Shown here piece by piece: positions 36,202 through 45,549 of a DNA stretch of 64,000 bases (position 1 is the first letter of the stretch; every line of letters begins with the position of its first letter). Source of the stretch: an uncultured Bacteroides sp. (GTDB lineage: Bacteria > Bacteroidota > Bacteroidia > Bacteroidales > Bacteroidaceae); the NCBI RefSeq assembly GCF_963666545.1, contig NZ_OY762899.1, forward strand, positions 3,600,365 through 3,664,364, read 5' to 3'. The notes below the pieces were generated by a model. It was not told where the DNA came from, did not search any database, and was given only the letters and a program-made list of their open reading frames with translations. The translations under genes and the position numbers were made by a program.

Positions 36202-37806
36202 ATGACAAAGTTACATTTTCGCCCGTATGTACCTATCCGGGTTGTCAGTGTCTTGGTTGATAGTCTTGACCTTAGTAACATTAAGGCTCTTTATAAAGAA
36301 TATGGCCGCAGTCTCTATGATCCGCAGATGATGCTCAAGGTGATTATCTACGCCTATATGAACAACGTTTATTCCTGTCGCAAGATAGAGAAACTACTTC
36401 TTCGCGACATCCATTATATCTGGCTTGGCGGGTATGAAAAACCAGACTTCATAACCATTAACCGTTTCCGTAATTGGGTAAAGCATGAAATTAATCATGT
36501 CTTCACCGAACTTGTCCTTCTGCTTGCCGGCAAAGGCTATGTCAGTCTGGATGTGGAATACATCGATGGGACTAAGATTGAATCCAAAGCCAACAAATAT
36601 ACCTTTGTATGGCGCAAAAGCATGGAGAAGAACCGAACCAAACTTCTTAATAAAATAAGAATCCTGCTTGAACAGATTGACGATACTATCGCCCAGGATA
36701 AAGCTACAGAGAATGAATCCGTAGAGTTTACTCCGGCAGCCATCTCCGATCTTGCCCGGGAGTTGAAAGAAGCGCTGGCAGAGCAACCCGCAGTCAAGAC
36801 CAAGGAAGAAAAGAGAGCACGGCTGGCAAGGGAAAAAGAAATAAAAGAATTAGAGAAGCACGGCGATAAACTTGCTAAATATGAGCGGCATCTGCAAACA
36901 CTTGGGGATCGTAATTCTTATTCTAAAAGTGGTCATTCAGCCACATTTATGCGTATGAAAGAGGATGCGATGAACAACGGCTAGACCAAACCCGGCTACA
37001 ACTTACAAATAGGAACAGAGAACCAATTCATCACCGGCTTTTCCCTATTCCCCAATCCTACAGACACATTAACCCTCATACCTTTCGTTAGCCCGTTTTC
37101 CGAACGTTACAATCGACTTCCCCGTACAGCGGTTGCCGACTCAGGTTATGGATCAGAGGAGAATTATCGCTTCATGGAAGAACATGAAATTGAGGCTTTT
37201 GTTAAATACAACTGGTTCCACAAAGAGCAGAAGCGTTCGTTTAGGAATAATCCTTTTTTGGTGGATAACTTATATTACAATGCTAAAGATGATTACTATG
37301 TTTGCCCCATGGGTCAGCATATGACTTTTGTGGGTAAGACCCATGGAAAGACTGCTAGCGGATATGTTACCGAATCATATCGCTACAGGGCAGAAAGATG
37401 CGAAGGATGCCCACTTCGGACAGGATGCTTCAAAGCTAAGGGAAATCGCACCATCGAAGTTAACCACAGACTCTTGGGATATAAACGCAAGACTCGTGAG
37501 AAGCTGATGTCGGAAGAAGGACTTGAACACAGATCCAAACGACCTATAGAACCTGAAGCCGTGTTTGGACAAATGAAATACAATATGGCATACCGTCGAT
37601 TCCGCCACTTCGGACTCGATAAAGTCACCATGGACTTTGCCTTCTTTGCCATAGCTTTCAACATAAAAAAGATGTGCGCAAAAGTAGCTAAGGGGGGATC
37701 AAAGGGATTTAATAACACGAAAAGAGGTCTGAAAACAGCGTATTATCAGAAGATAAGCTATCAAAATCAAATCGAAAAAGCAATCGACCAAAAATGGGCC
37801 GCTTGA
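36202..37806 (+). pseudogene. IS1182-like DDE transposase interrupted by one TAG
   Basis: The two open parts (36202-36984 and 36985-37806) are in the same frame, separated only by TAG at 36982-36984. N-terminal part: FRPYVPIRVVSVLVDSLDLS, YDPQMMLKVIIYAYMNNVYS, YIDGTKIESKANKYTFVWRK (first DDE Asp). C-terminal part: TAVADSGYGSEENYRFMEEH (second Asp), CEGCPLRTGCFKAKGNR, PEAVFGQMKYNMAYRRFRHF (Glu). The TAG sits in MNNG-stop-TKPGYNLQIG, where relatives have Gln, so one CAG-to-TAG change explains it. 534 codons in all, normal length. Confidence 0.88.
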
Positions 37807-37831
37807 AACTATTTTGAAGAAATAAACATAA

Positions 37832-37874
37832 AAAGAAAGAGGGTGAATCAAAAGCTTAGTTTTGACACACCCTC
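37832..37874 (+). repeat. 43-bp hairpin repeat, copy 1
   Basis: Identical to 60653-60695. GAGGGTGAATCAAAA (37839 on) pairs with TTTTGACACACCCTC except for two positions. Placed directly after the IS1182-like transposase, it is either the right IS terminus or a terminator. Confidence 0.8.
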
Positions 37875-37991
37875 CTCTTATCAATACATTATATTTTGTA
37901 CAACGAAAGAAAACCATCTATGCAAAGGAAATAGCTCTTTTACAAGATATTTTCAGCAGGGAGATGGCTCATTCCTTCGATGTTTAAGTGA

Positions 37992-39203
37992 TTAATCTTC
38001 GAACATGCGGCTTCTGGCGAGCATGCATGCTCCTACGATTCCTGCACGGTCTTTCAGTTTTGAAGTCATGATGACCGAGTCTTTGTTGACCAGGTTTAAA
38101 GAGTATTTCCGAATAGCTGTTTTGATGGGCTGAGTAATATAATCTTCTGTTAATGACAGGGTACCACCAATAATGACCAGTTCCGGATTGAATATGTTGA
38201 TCAGTCCCGCAATCTGTTTACCCAGTTTTTGCCCTATCTCCTCAACGATTTCGATGCATAGCACATCTTCTTTGGCAACTGCTGAAATAATTTCATCGAG
38301 TGTTAGCGGGTTTTCGTTTTCTGTTGCCACTCGTTCTGTTAGAATTGAATTCTCGCCATTTCGTACTCGTTCGAGCAAAATTCGATGAAGCGCAGCTCCT
38401 GACGCCTCCGTTTCCAGGCAACCTTTCTTGCCACAGTGGCAGATAATCTCATTATCGAATGTGTTGACGTGTCCGAACTCTCCGGCAAATCCCGATTTTC
38501 CGTTGTACACTTTTCCATCGATGATGATGCCAATACCGACTCCCCAACTTACGTTGATGAAGATGATATCTTTTTCTCCCTTTACACATCCTTGCATGTA
38601 TTCGCCATAAGTCATCGCACGTGTGTCATTGTCTATGGTAACCTTGTATTTAAGCTTTTCGGTCAGAACCTCGGCAAGTGGACGTTCTTCAAAGTTAAAC
38701 AGGCTGAAGCTATATCCGGACTCAGGATTCACACGTCCAGAGATATTGAAGTTGATATTTAAAATCTTCTCCTTATTAATTGTTAGCTTTTTGATGAAGT
38801 TTAGGACAATCTTACATAATTCGTTCATTCCTTCAATAGAGTTTTCAAGCTTATAAGGAATGTTCATTTTAAGCTCCGCCATATCGCCTTTGAAGTTGAT
38901 GATACCAATGTTAATAGCGAATTTTTTAATATCTACTCCGATGAAGTAACCTGATTCCGGATTCAGTCCATATAAACTTGGATGTCTGCCGCCACTCGTT
39001 TCAAGCTTTCCATAGTCATTAAGATATCCGTCCTCGCACATTTCGCCAATGAACTTAGTGACGGTGGGCACACTCAAGTCCAGCTCTTTCGATAGATCCG
39101 TTATGGTAGAGCTACCATTATATATATAATGTGTAATGATGCGCTTTTTGACAAGTGCATTTTTAGATCCCATCTCTATCTCTTTGAGGAATTGTTGGTT
39201 CAT
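37992..39203 (-). CDS. ROK-family transcriptional regulator (NagC/XylR type)
   Basis: 403 aa. N-terminal winged helix (about 10-70, KKRIITHYIYNGSSTITDLS, SVPTVTKFIGEMCEDGYLND) then a ROK sugar-kinase fold: GVDIKKFAINIGI, NDTRAMTYGEY, SWGVGIGIIIDGKVYNGKSG and the zinc site CHCGKKGCLE. ROK repressors of this kind bind an amino sugar or sugar phosphate and release the operator. It is divergent from the MFS-AGE-SusCD locus, so it is the most likely regulator of that locus. The intergenic region has an inverted pair of AACCCTCCT sites. Confidence 0.92.
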   Translation of the reverse strand: MNQQFLKEIEMGSKNALVKKRIITHYIYNGSSTITDLSKELDLSVPTVTKFIGEMCEDGYLNDYGKLETSGGRHPSLYGLNPESGYFIGVDIKKFAINIGIINFKGDMAELKMNIPYKLENSIEGMNELCKIVLNFIKKLTINKEKILNINFNISGRVNPESGYSFSLFNFEERPLAEVLTEKLKYKVTIDNDTRAMTYGEYMQGCVKGEKDIIFINVSWGVGIGIIIDGKVYNGKSGFAGEFGHVNTFDNEIICHCGKKGCLETEASGAALHRILLERVRNGENSILTERVATENENPLTLDEIISAVAKEDVLCIEIVEEIGQKLGKQIAGLINIFNPELVIIGGTLSLTEDYITQPIKTAIRKYSLNLVNKDSVIMTSKLKDRAGIVGACMLARSRMFED

Positions 39204-39228
39204 AACTTAATTTGTTGTGCGTTTCATG

Positions 39229-39236
39229 CAAATATA
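39229..39236 (-). promoter_or_regulatory. -7 box of the ROK gene promoter
   Basis: TATATTTG on the - strand, 26 bp before the ROK ATG. The AACCCTCCT element at 39252-39260 overlaps the corresponding -33 region. Confidence 0.6.
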
Positions 39237-39251
39237 CCAAATAATTTTAAT

Positions 39252-39380
39252 AACCCTCCTCTTTGATGTCATTTTGTTTATTTGTAGAGACTCTGTCTGC
39301 CTCTTAAATACCGTTGATTGCTGCAAATGAAAAGATTCTATTCTTTTATAATCCTTGTTTTGAGTTAAATAAGGAGGGTT
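39252..39380. promoter_or_regulatory. Inverted AACCCTCCT pair in the divergent ROK/MFS region
   Basis: AACCCTCCT at 39252-39260 and its complement AGGAGGGTT at 39372-39380, both in an AT-rich setting, 111 bp apart. Candidate sites for the adjacent ROK regulator, with the first overlapping its own promoter. The remaining 313 bp between the genes hold no other gene. Confidence 0.4.
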
Positions 39381-39456
39381 TTATAAACATAACCAATAAA
39401 ATTGCACTTATATAATAAAATAATTTATTATTTATTGCTTGTTTAATAAAAGTGTG

Positions 39457-39464
39457 TATATTTG
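39457..39464 (+). promoter_or_regulatory. -7 box for the Tat-leader/MFS/AGE/SusCD transcript
   Basis: TATATTTG matches TAnnTTTG, 52 bp before the first ATG at 39517. Confidence 0.6.
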
Positions 39465-39516
39465 CATTTGGAGAACCACCTTAATACTTTACTTATTTTT
39501 TTAAAGTCTTAATTAT

Positions 39517-39672
39517 ATGAAAACAAACGATCGTAGAGACTTCCTGAAAAAAGCAGCTTTAGCCGGAGCTTCGGCCTTAGTAGAATTCTCTCATTTTATG
39601 AGTCCGCAATCGGCTTACTTACAAGCCGGTCACCTTTACGACAGATATAAAGAATACTTTCAAATAAAATGA
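39517..39672 (+). CDS. Orphan 51-residue Tat signal peptide ORF
   Basis: Encodes MKTNDRRDFLKKAALAGASA followed by a short tail ending RYKEYFQIK, then TGA. RRDFLKKAA with a following hydrophobic stretch is a twin-arginine export signal typical of Bacteroides secreted enzymes, but no mature domain follows. Its TGA overlaps the MFS gene ATG (ATGA). It is either the remains of a deleted Tat-exported enzyme or a short leader that couples translation to the transporter. First gene after the promoter at 39457. Confidence 0.6.
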   Translation: MKTNDRRDFLKKAALAGASALVEFSHFMSPQSAYLQAGHLYDRYKEYFQIK

Positions 39673-41075
39673 TGCAGATGAATTCACAAGTTAACACGGG
39701 ATATTTAATTTTTCTGTCTGTAGTAGCTGCATTGGGAGGCTTTCTATTTGGATATGACACGGCTGTAATTTCCGGAACGATTGCTCAGGTTACTACTCTT
39801 TTCCATCTGGATGCTATGCAACAAGGCTGGTATGTGGGTTGCGCTTTGGTAGGATCTATCATTGGAGTCTTATCTGCCGGAGTTTTAAGTGATCATATTG
39901 GTAGAAAGAAAACGATGCTTATTTCTGCTATCTTATTTTCCGCTTCCGGCATAGGTTGTGCTTTATGTTCTAATTTCGACCAGCTGGTTGTTTATCGTAT
40001 TATTGGTGGAGTAGGAATAGGCATTGTCTCTATTATTTCACCATTGTATATATCGGAAGTTTCTGTACCGCAATATCGGGGCCGATTGGTTTCTTTGTAT
40101 CAATTAGCAGTAACAGTTGGTTTCTTAGGCGCTTACTTAATGAACTATCAATTAATGTTATGGGCTGAAACGGGAGTTATTTCAGGTACTCCACTACTTG
40201 ACAAAATCTTTGTTTCAGAAATATGGCGAGGCATGCTTGGGATGGAATCATTACCGGCTGTATTCTTTTTCCTTATCATTTTCTTTATACCTGAAAGTCC
40301 ACGTTGGCTCATCTTAAAAGGTCAGGATGCAAAGGCAAACAATATTCTTGTTCGTATCTATAACTCAGTGGGAGAAGCTAAAAATCAAGTAGGTATTACC
40401 CGCCAGGTTGTTGATGCTGATACAAAATCAGAATGGTCATCGTTGATGAAACCGGGTATTTTAAAAGCTGTTGTGATAGGTGTATGTATAGCAATATTAG
40501 GCCAGTTTATGGGCGTGAACGCTGTACTCTATTATGGACCGACTATCTTTGAAAATGCAGGTCTTTCCGGTGGTGACTCTCTTTTTTATCAAGTACTTGT
40601 CGGACTTGTCAATATGCTCACCACAGTTCTTGCAGTGTTCATAATAGATAAGGTGGGAAGAAAAAGCCTTGTGTATTATGGCGTTTCGGGAATGATACTC
40701 TCATTACTGCTAATTGCTTTCTATTTTATGGCAGGCGAATCGATGGGTATCCCGAATGTTTTCTTATTAATATTCTTTCTCTTTTATATATTCTGTTGTG
40801 CCATATCCATTTGCGCAGTGGTATGGGTGTTATTATCAGAAATGTATCCTATAAAGGTAAGAGGCTTGGCCATGTCTATAGCCGGATTTTCTTTATGGGT
40901 GGGTACTTATCTCATCGGACAGTTAACCCCCTGGATGCTCCAAAATCTTTCCCCCGCCGGAACATTCATTCTGTTTGCTGTGATGTGTATCCCATACATG
41001 CTGATCGTCTGGAAGTTTGTACCTGAGACTACCGGAAAGTCTCTTGAAGAAATTGAAAAATATTGGAATAAATAA
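39669..41075 (+). CDS. MFS sugar porter (XylE/GLUT-like)
   Basis: 468 aa with 12 membrane helices. Sugar-porter motifs: GGFLFGYDTAVISGT in helix 1, DHIGRKKTM in loop 2-3, PESPRWLI before the central loop, and C-terminal VPETTGKSLEEIEKYW. It should import a monosaccharide by H+ symport through the inner membrane. Next to an AGE-family epimerase and a ROK regulator, an amino sugar such as ManNAc or GlcNAc is a reasonable substrate, though porters of this sequence type often carry hexoses or xylose. Confidence 0.92.
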   Translation: MMQMNSQVNTGYLIFLSVVAALGGFLFGYDTAVISGTIAQVTTLFHLDAMQQGWYVGCALVGSIIGVLSAGVLSDHIGRKKTMLISAILFSASGIGCALCSNFDQLVVYRIIGGVGIGIVSIISPLYISEVSVPQYRGRLVSLYQLAVTVGFLGAYLMNYQLMLWAETGVISGTPLLDKIFVSEIWRGMLGMESLPAVFFFLIIFFIPESPRWLILKGQDAKANNILVRIYNSVGEAKNQVGITRQVVDADTKSEWSSLMKPGILKAVVIGVCIAILGQFMGVNAVLYYGPTIFENAGLSGGDSLFYQVLVGLVNMLTTVLAVFIIDKVGRKSLVYYGVSGMILSLLLIAFYFMAGESMGIPNVFLLIFFLFYIFCCAISICAVVWVLLSEMYPIKVRGLAMSIAGFSLWVGTYLIGQLTPWMLQNLSPAGTFILFAVMCIPYMLIVWKFVPETTGKSLEEIEKYWNK

Positions 41076-41105
41076 ATCGACCTTAATCGTATAAATACAA
41101 ATTAA

Positions 41106-42272
41106 ATGATGGTTTTTAAAGAATTGGCGGCACAGTACAAAACTGAGTTGCTTGACGGAGTCTTACCTTTTTGGCTCAATAATTCTCAGGATAAAGAGTT
41201 TGGAGGCTATTTTACTTGCCTTGACAGAGACGGCAGTGTATTCGACACAGATAAGTTTGTGTGGTTGCAAGGGCGTGAAGTCTGGATGTTCTCAATGCTT
41301 TACAATAAAGTGGAAAAGCGGAAAGAATGGTTGGACTGTGCTGTTCAGGGAGGAGAGTTTCTGAAGAAATTTGGTCATGATGGGAATTATAATTGGTACT
41401 TCTCTCTTGATAGAGAGGGACGGCCCTTGGTGGAGCCATACAATATCTTTTCATATACCTTTGCTACAATGGCTTTTGGGCAATTGAGCCTTGCTACGGG
41501 TAATCAGGAATATGCAGATATTGCGAAGAAGACCTTTGAAATTATCCTTTCGAAAGTAGAGAACCCGAAAGGTAAGTGGAACAAGCTGCATCCGGGCACA
41601 CGTGATTTGAAGAATTTTGCATTGCCTATGATCCTTTGTAATCTGGCCTTGGAGATTGAACATCTACTGGATGAAGACTACTTAAAGCAGACTATCGAAA
41701 CATGCATACACGAAGTGATGGATGTCTTCTATCGTCCTGAATTAGGGGGGATTATTATTGAAAATGTAACGACCGACGGTCAGTTATCCAACACTTTTGA
41801 TGGACGGTTGGTTAATCCCGGTCACTCCATTGAAGCCATGTGGTTTATCATGGATCTGGGTAAGAGGCTGAATCGTCCTGACTTGATAGAAAAGGCTAAA
41901 GACATCACCTTGACCATGGTAAAATATGGTTGGGATGAGCAGTATGGAGGCATCTTCTATTTTAAAGATCGTTTAGGTTGTCCTCCTCAACAACTAGAGT
42001 GGGATCAAAAACTATGGTGGGTACACATCGAAACCCTCATCTCGTTGTTAAAAGGTTATCAGCTAACTGGTTCACAAGAATGCTTGGAGTGGTTTGAAAA
42101 AGTACATGATTATGTCTGGACTCATTTCAAAGATCCTGAATATTCAGAGTGGTTTGGTTATCTTGATAGAAGAGGAGAGGTGCTATTACCCTTGAAAGGT
42201 GGCAAGTGGAAAGGATGTTTCCATGTACCCAGAGGGTTGTATCAGTGCTGGAAAGTGCTGGAAGAATTGTAA
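41106..42272 (+). CDS. AGE-family epimerase (N-acylglucosamine 2-epimerase type)
   Basis: 388 aa, an (alpha/alpha)6 barrel. Landmarks: GGYFTCLDRDGSVFDTDKFV, WLQGREVWMFS, SYTFATMAFGQLS, NPGHSIEAMWFIMDLGKR, QKLWWVHIETL and the C-terminal KGCFHVPRGLYQCWKVLEEL. The last block is closer to renin-binding-protein/GlcNAc 2-epimerases than to cellobiose epimerases. It would convert ManNAc to GlcNAc, as in sialic acid use in Bacteroides. No sialidase or Neu5Ac lyase is in the window, so ManNAc from another polymer is also possible. Cytosolic; 30 bp downstream of the MFS gene. Confidence 0.88.
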   Translation: MMVFKELAAQYKTELLDGVLPFWLNNSQDKEFGGYFTCLDRDGSVFDTDKFVWLQGREVWMFSMLYNKVEKRKEWLDCAVQGGEFLKKFGHDGNYNWYFSLDREGRPLVEPYNIFSYTFATMAFGQLSLATGNQEYADIAKKTFEIILSKVENPKGKWNKLHPGTRDLKNFALPMILCNLALEIEHLLDEDYLKQTIETCIHEVMDVFYRPELGGIIIENVTTDGQLSNTFDGRLVNPGHSIEAMWFIMDLGKRLNRPDLIEKAKDITLTMVKYGWDEQYGGIFYFKDRLGCPPQQLEWDQKLWWVHIETLISLLKGYQLTGSQECLEWFEKVHDYVWTHFKDPEYSEWFGYLDRRGEVLLPLKGGKWKGCFHVPRGLYQCWKVLEEL

Positions 42273-42319
42273 CTTCTAAATTTTAAATCAATAAATCATT
42301 AATCTTAAAAATTTATCCT

Positions 42320-45300
42320 ATGACAGAGTCTAACTCTTATTTGAAGAAATCTAGACTAGCAAAGGCTCTTCTGCTTTTGCTATTTGCACTTTTTTCTTGC
42401 TCACTAACCGGGCAGGCACAAAGTGTTGTGAAGGGTACGGTGACCGATGCTTCGGGCGAACCTGTTATTGGTGCAAGTGTTATTGCTAAGGGTAATAGTA
42501 ATAACGGAACTATTACGGACATTAATGGGCATTACAATATTACAGCCAATGCTAAAGATGTTTTGGTATTCTCGTATATTGGCATGCTCACTCAGGAAAT
42601 TAAAGTGGCAGGTAACAAAGTGATTAATGTCGTGCTAAGGGATGATGTTAAGGCATTGGATGAAGTCATTGTTGTGGGCTATGGTAGTCAGAAAAAATCC
42701 TCACTGACAGGTGCAGTTGCTGCAATGAAAGGGGATGAACTAAGGAAATTATCATCAACTAATCTTACTCAGGTTCTGGCCGGAAAATTGCCGGGTATCT
42801 CTTCCTTGCAAACATCTGGAGAGCCGGGTTTAGACGGTGCATCGTTGCGTATTCGTGGTTCTATATATGATGTGACTTTCATTGTGGATGGCTTTCCCCG
42901 TAAAATTGGTGAGATAGATCCGAATGATGTTGAAAGCATTTCAGTGTTGAAAGATGCTTCGTCTGCAGCTGTTTATGGATTGAAAGCTGCTGGTGGTATT
43001 ATTATTGTTACTACGAAAAAAGGTACAGAAGGAAAGTCGGAAATAACTTATGATGCTTCTTTCGGTGCTTCGATGAACGCTAATTTTCCTCAATTCATGA
43101 ATGGTCCCCAGTTTGCTTACTACTATAACTTGGGCGATATGATGGATAAGATGGGAAATGGTGTTATTAAGGATGCTAGTGAATATACTCCTGTTTTTTC
43201 CAAACAGAATGTTCAGGATATGTTAACCAACTCTAACGGTTGGGGTAATGTGAATTACATTGATAAAGTGTTTGGTACAGGCTTCAATCAGAAACATAAT
43301 GTATCGATTAAAGGAGGAACAGATAAAATGCGTTATTTTGCTTCTGTCGGTTATTTGGGGCAAGAAGGGAATATCGATAATTTCTACTATAACCGTTATA
43401 ATCTTCGTACCAATCTTGAGGCTAAAGTAGCAAATAATGTTACATTATCATTAAATGTTTCCGGTAAATCAAGCAAACGCCATACTCCCGGATATGCTTC
43501 CGGTGGTACAGATTCTGACTCAGGTCTAGGTGAACAGGGCTGGATGTCTATTGCCAATCAAACTCTTCGCATGCATCCGTATGTACAAGAAACCTATAAT
43601 GGAAGTTATTCTGCTACGGCTAATAGTAGTGGACAAGCAAATAGTCCATTGGCTGGTATCTATGAGTCTGGCTATAAGATTACTCGCACTACGGAAGCAC
43701 AGACTAATCTTTCCTTAAAATATGATGTACCTTGGGTGAAAGGGCTAAGCCTGAAGGTGAATGGAGCGTATGATTATACTACTTCACACAATAAAAACTT
43801 GGATACTCCCTATGATGTTCAAATGGTTACAATGCCTATTGCACCAACCCAAAGCTTATCATATGTGAAGACTGCCGATCCACGTGGTAATACTACTATT
43901 CAATTAGGCGAAGGACAAGCAACTACTCGTCAATTGGTAGGTCAGGGAAGCATTATGTACAATAATTCATTTGGTAAACACAATATTGATATTCTTGCTT
44001 TGGCCGAGATTCAGGATTGGAAATACAACACATTTTCAGCTTATGCTACAGATATACAATTCCCTGAACTTCCGGAATTGGACTATGGAAATCCATCGAA
44101 ATCAACCCCTATTCTTGGTAATAGCAATGCGACTCGTAGCATCGGATATGTTTTCCGTTTGAAGTATGATTACGATAATAAATACCTTGCTGAGGTTACG
44201 GGCCGTTATGATGGTTCTTATAAATTTGCCGGCAATGTAGGTGGCAAACGTTGGGGATTCTTTCCTTCGGCTTCTCTTGCTTGGAGAATGTCAAAAGAGA
44301 ATTTTATGCAGAGCCTGGATTTTATTGATGATTTGAAAATACGTGCATCTGCAGGTTTATTAGGTAGTGATGAGGTTGATCCTTATCGCTTCTTGAGCAC
44401 TTATGCTTATGGAAATAAAGTGATGATTGGTGGAAATTCTCTTTCTACTATGTACTCTGCAGCAGTGCCTAATGCCGGATTGACATGGGAGAATACATTA
44501 TCTTACAATGTCGGTTTTGATTTCACTATGTGGAATGGATTGTTGGGTATGGATTTTGATGCGTTTTATAACTATTCGTATGATCTCTTGACTCAGATGG
44601 ATAGTGGAAACTATCCGGCTTCAATGGGTGGCTATTATAGCAAATGGGCTAATTATAATAAGATAGACACCAAAGGAGTGGATGCGAGTGTATCGCATCA
44701 TAATAAATTTAAAGTAAGCGGTAAGCCGTTCGATTATGCTGCAACTGTTAGTGTTAGCTGGGCTAAGAATCGTTGGCTACGCTATGCAGGCGATTATGCT
44801 AACGAACAATCTTGGAATAAGGTTATTGGTAATAGCGTATATGCTAATTATGGCTGGGTAGCTGAAGGTTTGTATCGTTCGGAAGAAGAAATAGACAATT
44901 CAGCATGGTATGGTAGTCGCCCTAATATCGGTGATATCAAATACAAGGATCTAAATGGTGATGGGAAAATTGATTGGGAAGGTGACAGAGCACGTATTGG
45001 ACGTGATGGTCTTCCTGCTTTAACTTATGGTTTGACCTTAAATGCCAGTTGGAATGGCTTTGATTTTAGTGCACAGTTTGCAGGTGGTGCTTTATTTGAT
45101 GTTTCTTTGACTGGTACATACTATAATAGCAATGATGATAACACAGTATGGACCAAGACTTTTAAGGATGGTGCTAATTCTCCATTGTATCTAGTGGAAA
45201 ATGCTGTCAGTGCTTATAACCCTAACGGAACTTTTCCACGTATTACTGCCGGAGGATTAACTCATGGTGGCGATAACGGCTTGTCTTCTACTTTCTGGAT

Positions 45301-45529
45301 GCGTGATGCTAAATACATTCGCCTTAAAACAACTCAATTGGGTTATACTTTTCCCAAAAGTTGGGTTTCTAAAGTAGGTTTCGAAAGTTTAAGACTTCGT
45401 GTTGAAGCTACGAATCTATTCACTATTTCAGGGCTTCCTGATGGCATTGATCCAGAATCACCAGGAGTGAATAATGGTTATTATCCCCAACAGCGTACTG
45501 TGGCGGGTGGTATTACACTGACTTTTTAA
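42320..45529 (+). CDS. SusC/RagA TonB-dependent outer-membrane transporter
   Basis: 1069 aa with a signal peptide (through SCSLTGQAQ). A carboxypeptidase-like beta-sandwich (SVVKGTVTDASGEPVIGASV) spans about 35-110, followed by the TonB-box/plug boundary LDEVIVVGYGSQKKSSLTGA, plug (about 120-240), and a 22-strand barrel ending GVNNGYYPQQRTVAGGITLTF. It imports oligosaccharides together with the SusD protein encoded 20 bp downstream. Confidence 0.97.
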   Translation: MTESNSYLKKSRLAKALLLLLFALFSCSLTGQAQSVVKGTVTDASGEPVIGASVIAKGNSNNGTITDINGHYNITANAKDVLVFSYIGMLTQEIKVAGNKVINVVLRDDVKALDEVIVVGYGSQKKSSLTGAVAAMKGDELRKLSSTNLTQVLAGKLPGISSLQTSGEPGLDGASLRIRGSIYDVTFIVDGFPRKIGEIDPNDVESISVLKDASSAAVYGLKAAGGIIIVTTKKGTEGKSEITYDASFGASMNANFPQFMNGPQFAYYYNLGDMMDKMGNGVIKDASEYTPVFSKQNVQDMLTNSNGWGNVNYIDKVFGTGFNQKHNVSIKGGTDKMRYFASVGYLGQEGNIDNFYYNRYNLRTNLEAKVANNVTLSLNVSGKSSKRHTPGYASGGTDSDSGLGEQGWMSIANQTLRMHPYVQETYNGSYSATANSSGQANSPLAGIYESGYKITRTTEAQTNLSLKYDVPWVKGLSLKVNGAYDYTTSHNKNLDTPYDVQMVTMPIAPTQSLSYVKTADPRGNTTIQLGEGQATTRQLVGQGSIMYNNSFGKHNIDILALAEIQDWKYNTFSAYATDIQFPELPELDYGNPSKSTPILGNSNATRSIGYVFRLKYDYDNKYLAEVTGRYDGSYKFAGNVGGKRWGFFPSASLAWRMSKENFMQSLDFIDDLKIRASAGLLGSDEVDPYRFLSTYAYGNKVMIGGNSLSTMYSAAVPNAGLTWENTLSYNVGFDFTMWNGLLGMDFDAFYNYSYDLLTQMDSGNYPASMGGYYSKWANYNKIDTKGVDASVSHHNKFKVSGKPFDYAATVSVSWAKNRWLRYAGDYANEQSWNKVIGNSVYANYGWVAEGLYRSEEEIDNSAWYGSRPNIGDIKYKDLNGDGKIDWEGDRARIGRDGLPALTYGLTLNASWNGFDFSAQFAGGALFDVSLTGTYYNSNDDNTVWTKTFKDGANSPLYLVENAVSAYNPNGTFPRITAGGLTHGGDNGLSSTFWMRDAKYIRLKTTQLGYTFPKSWVSKVGFESLRLRVEATNLFTISGLPDGIDPESPGVNNGYYPQQRTVAGGITLTF

Positions 45530-45549
45530 ACCTATTAAATCGATTAAAA

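Larger units (their letters stand above)
36202..37874 (+). mobile_element. IS1182-like insertion sequence, inactivated; left end not defined
   Basis: Transposase region 36202-37806 plus a right-hand hairpin ending GACACACCCTC at 37874 that may be the right terminus. No matching GAGGGTG left end was found upstream of the gene, so the left boundary is only the start of the transposase. Confidence 0.6.

Noticed and set aside
39669..42272. Sialic acid (nan) operon
   Set aside because: AGE epimerase, transporter and esterase fit, but no Neu5Ac lyase or sialidase is in the window, and the porter is of the general sugar type.
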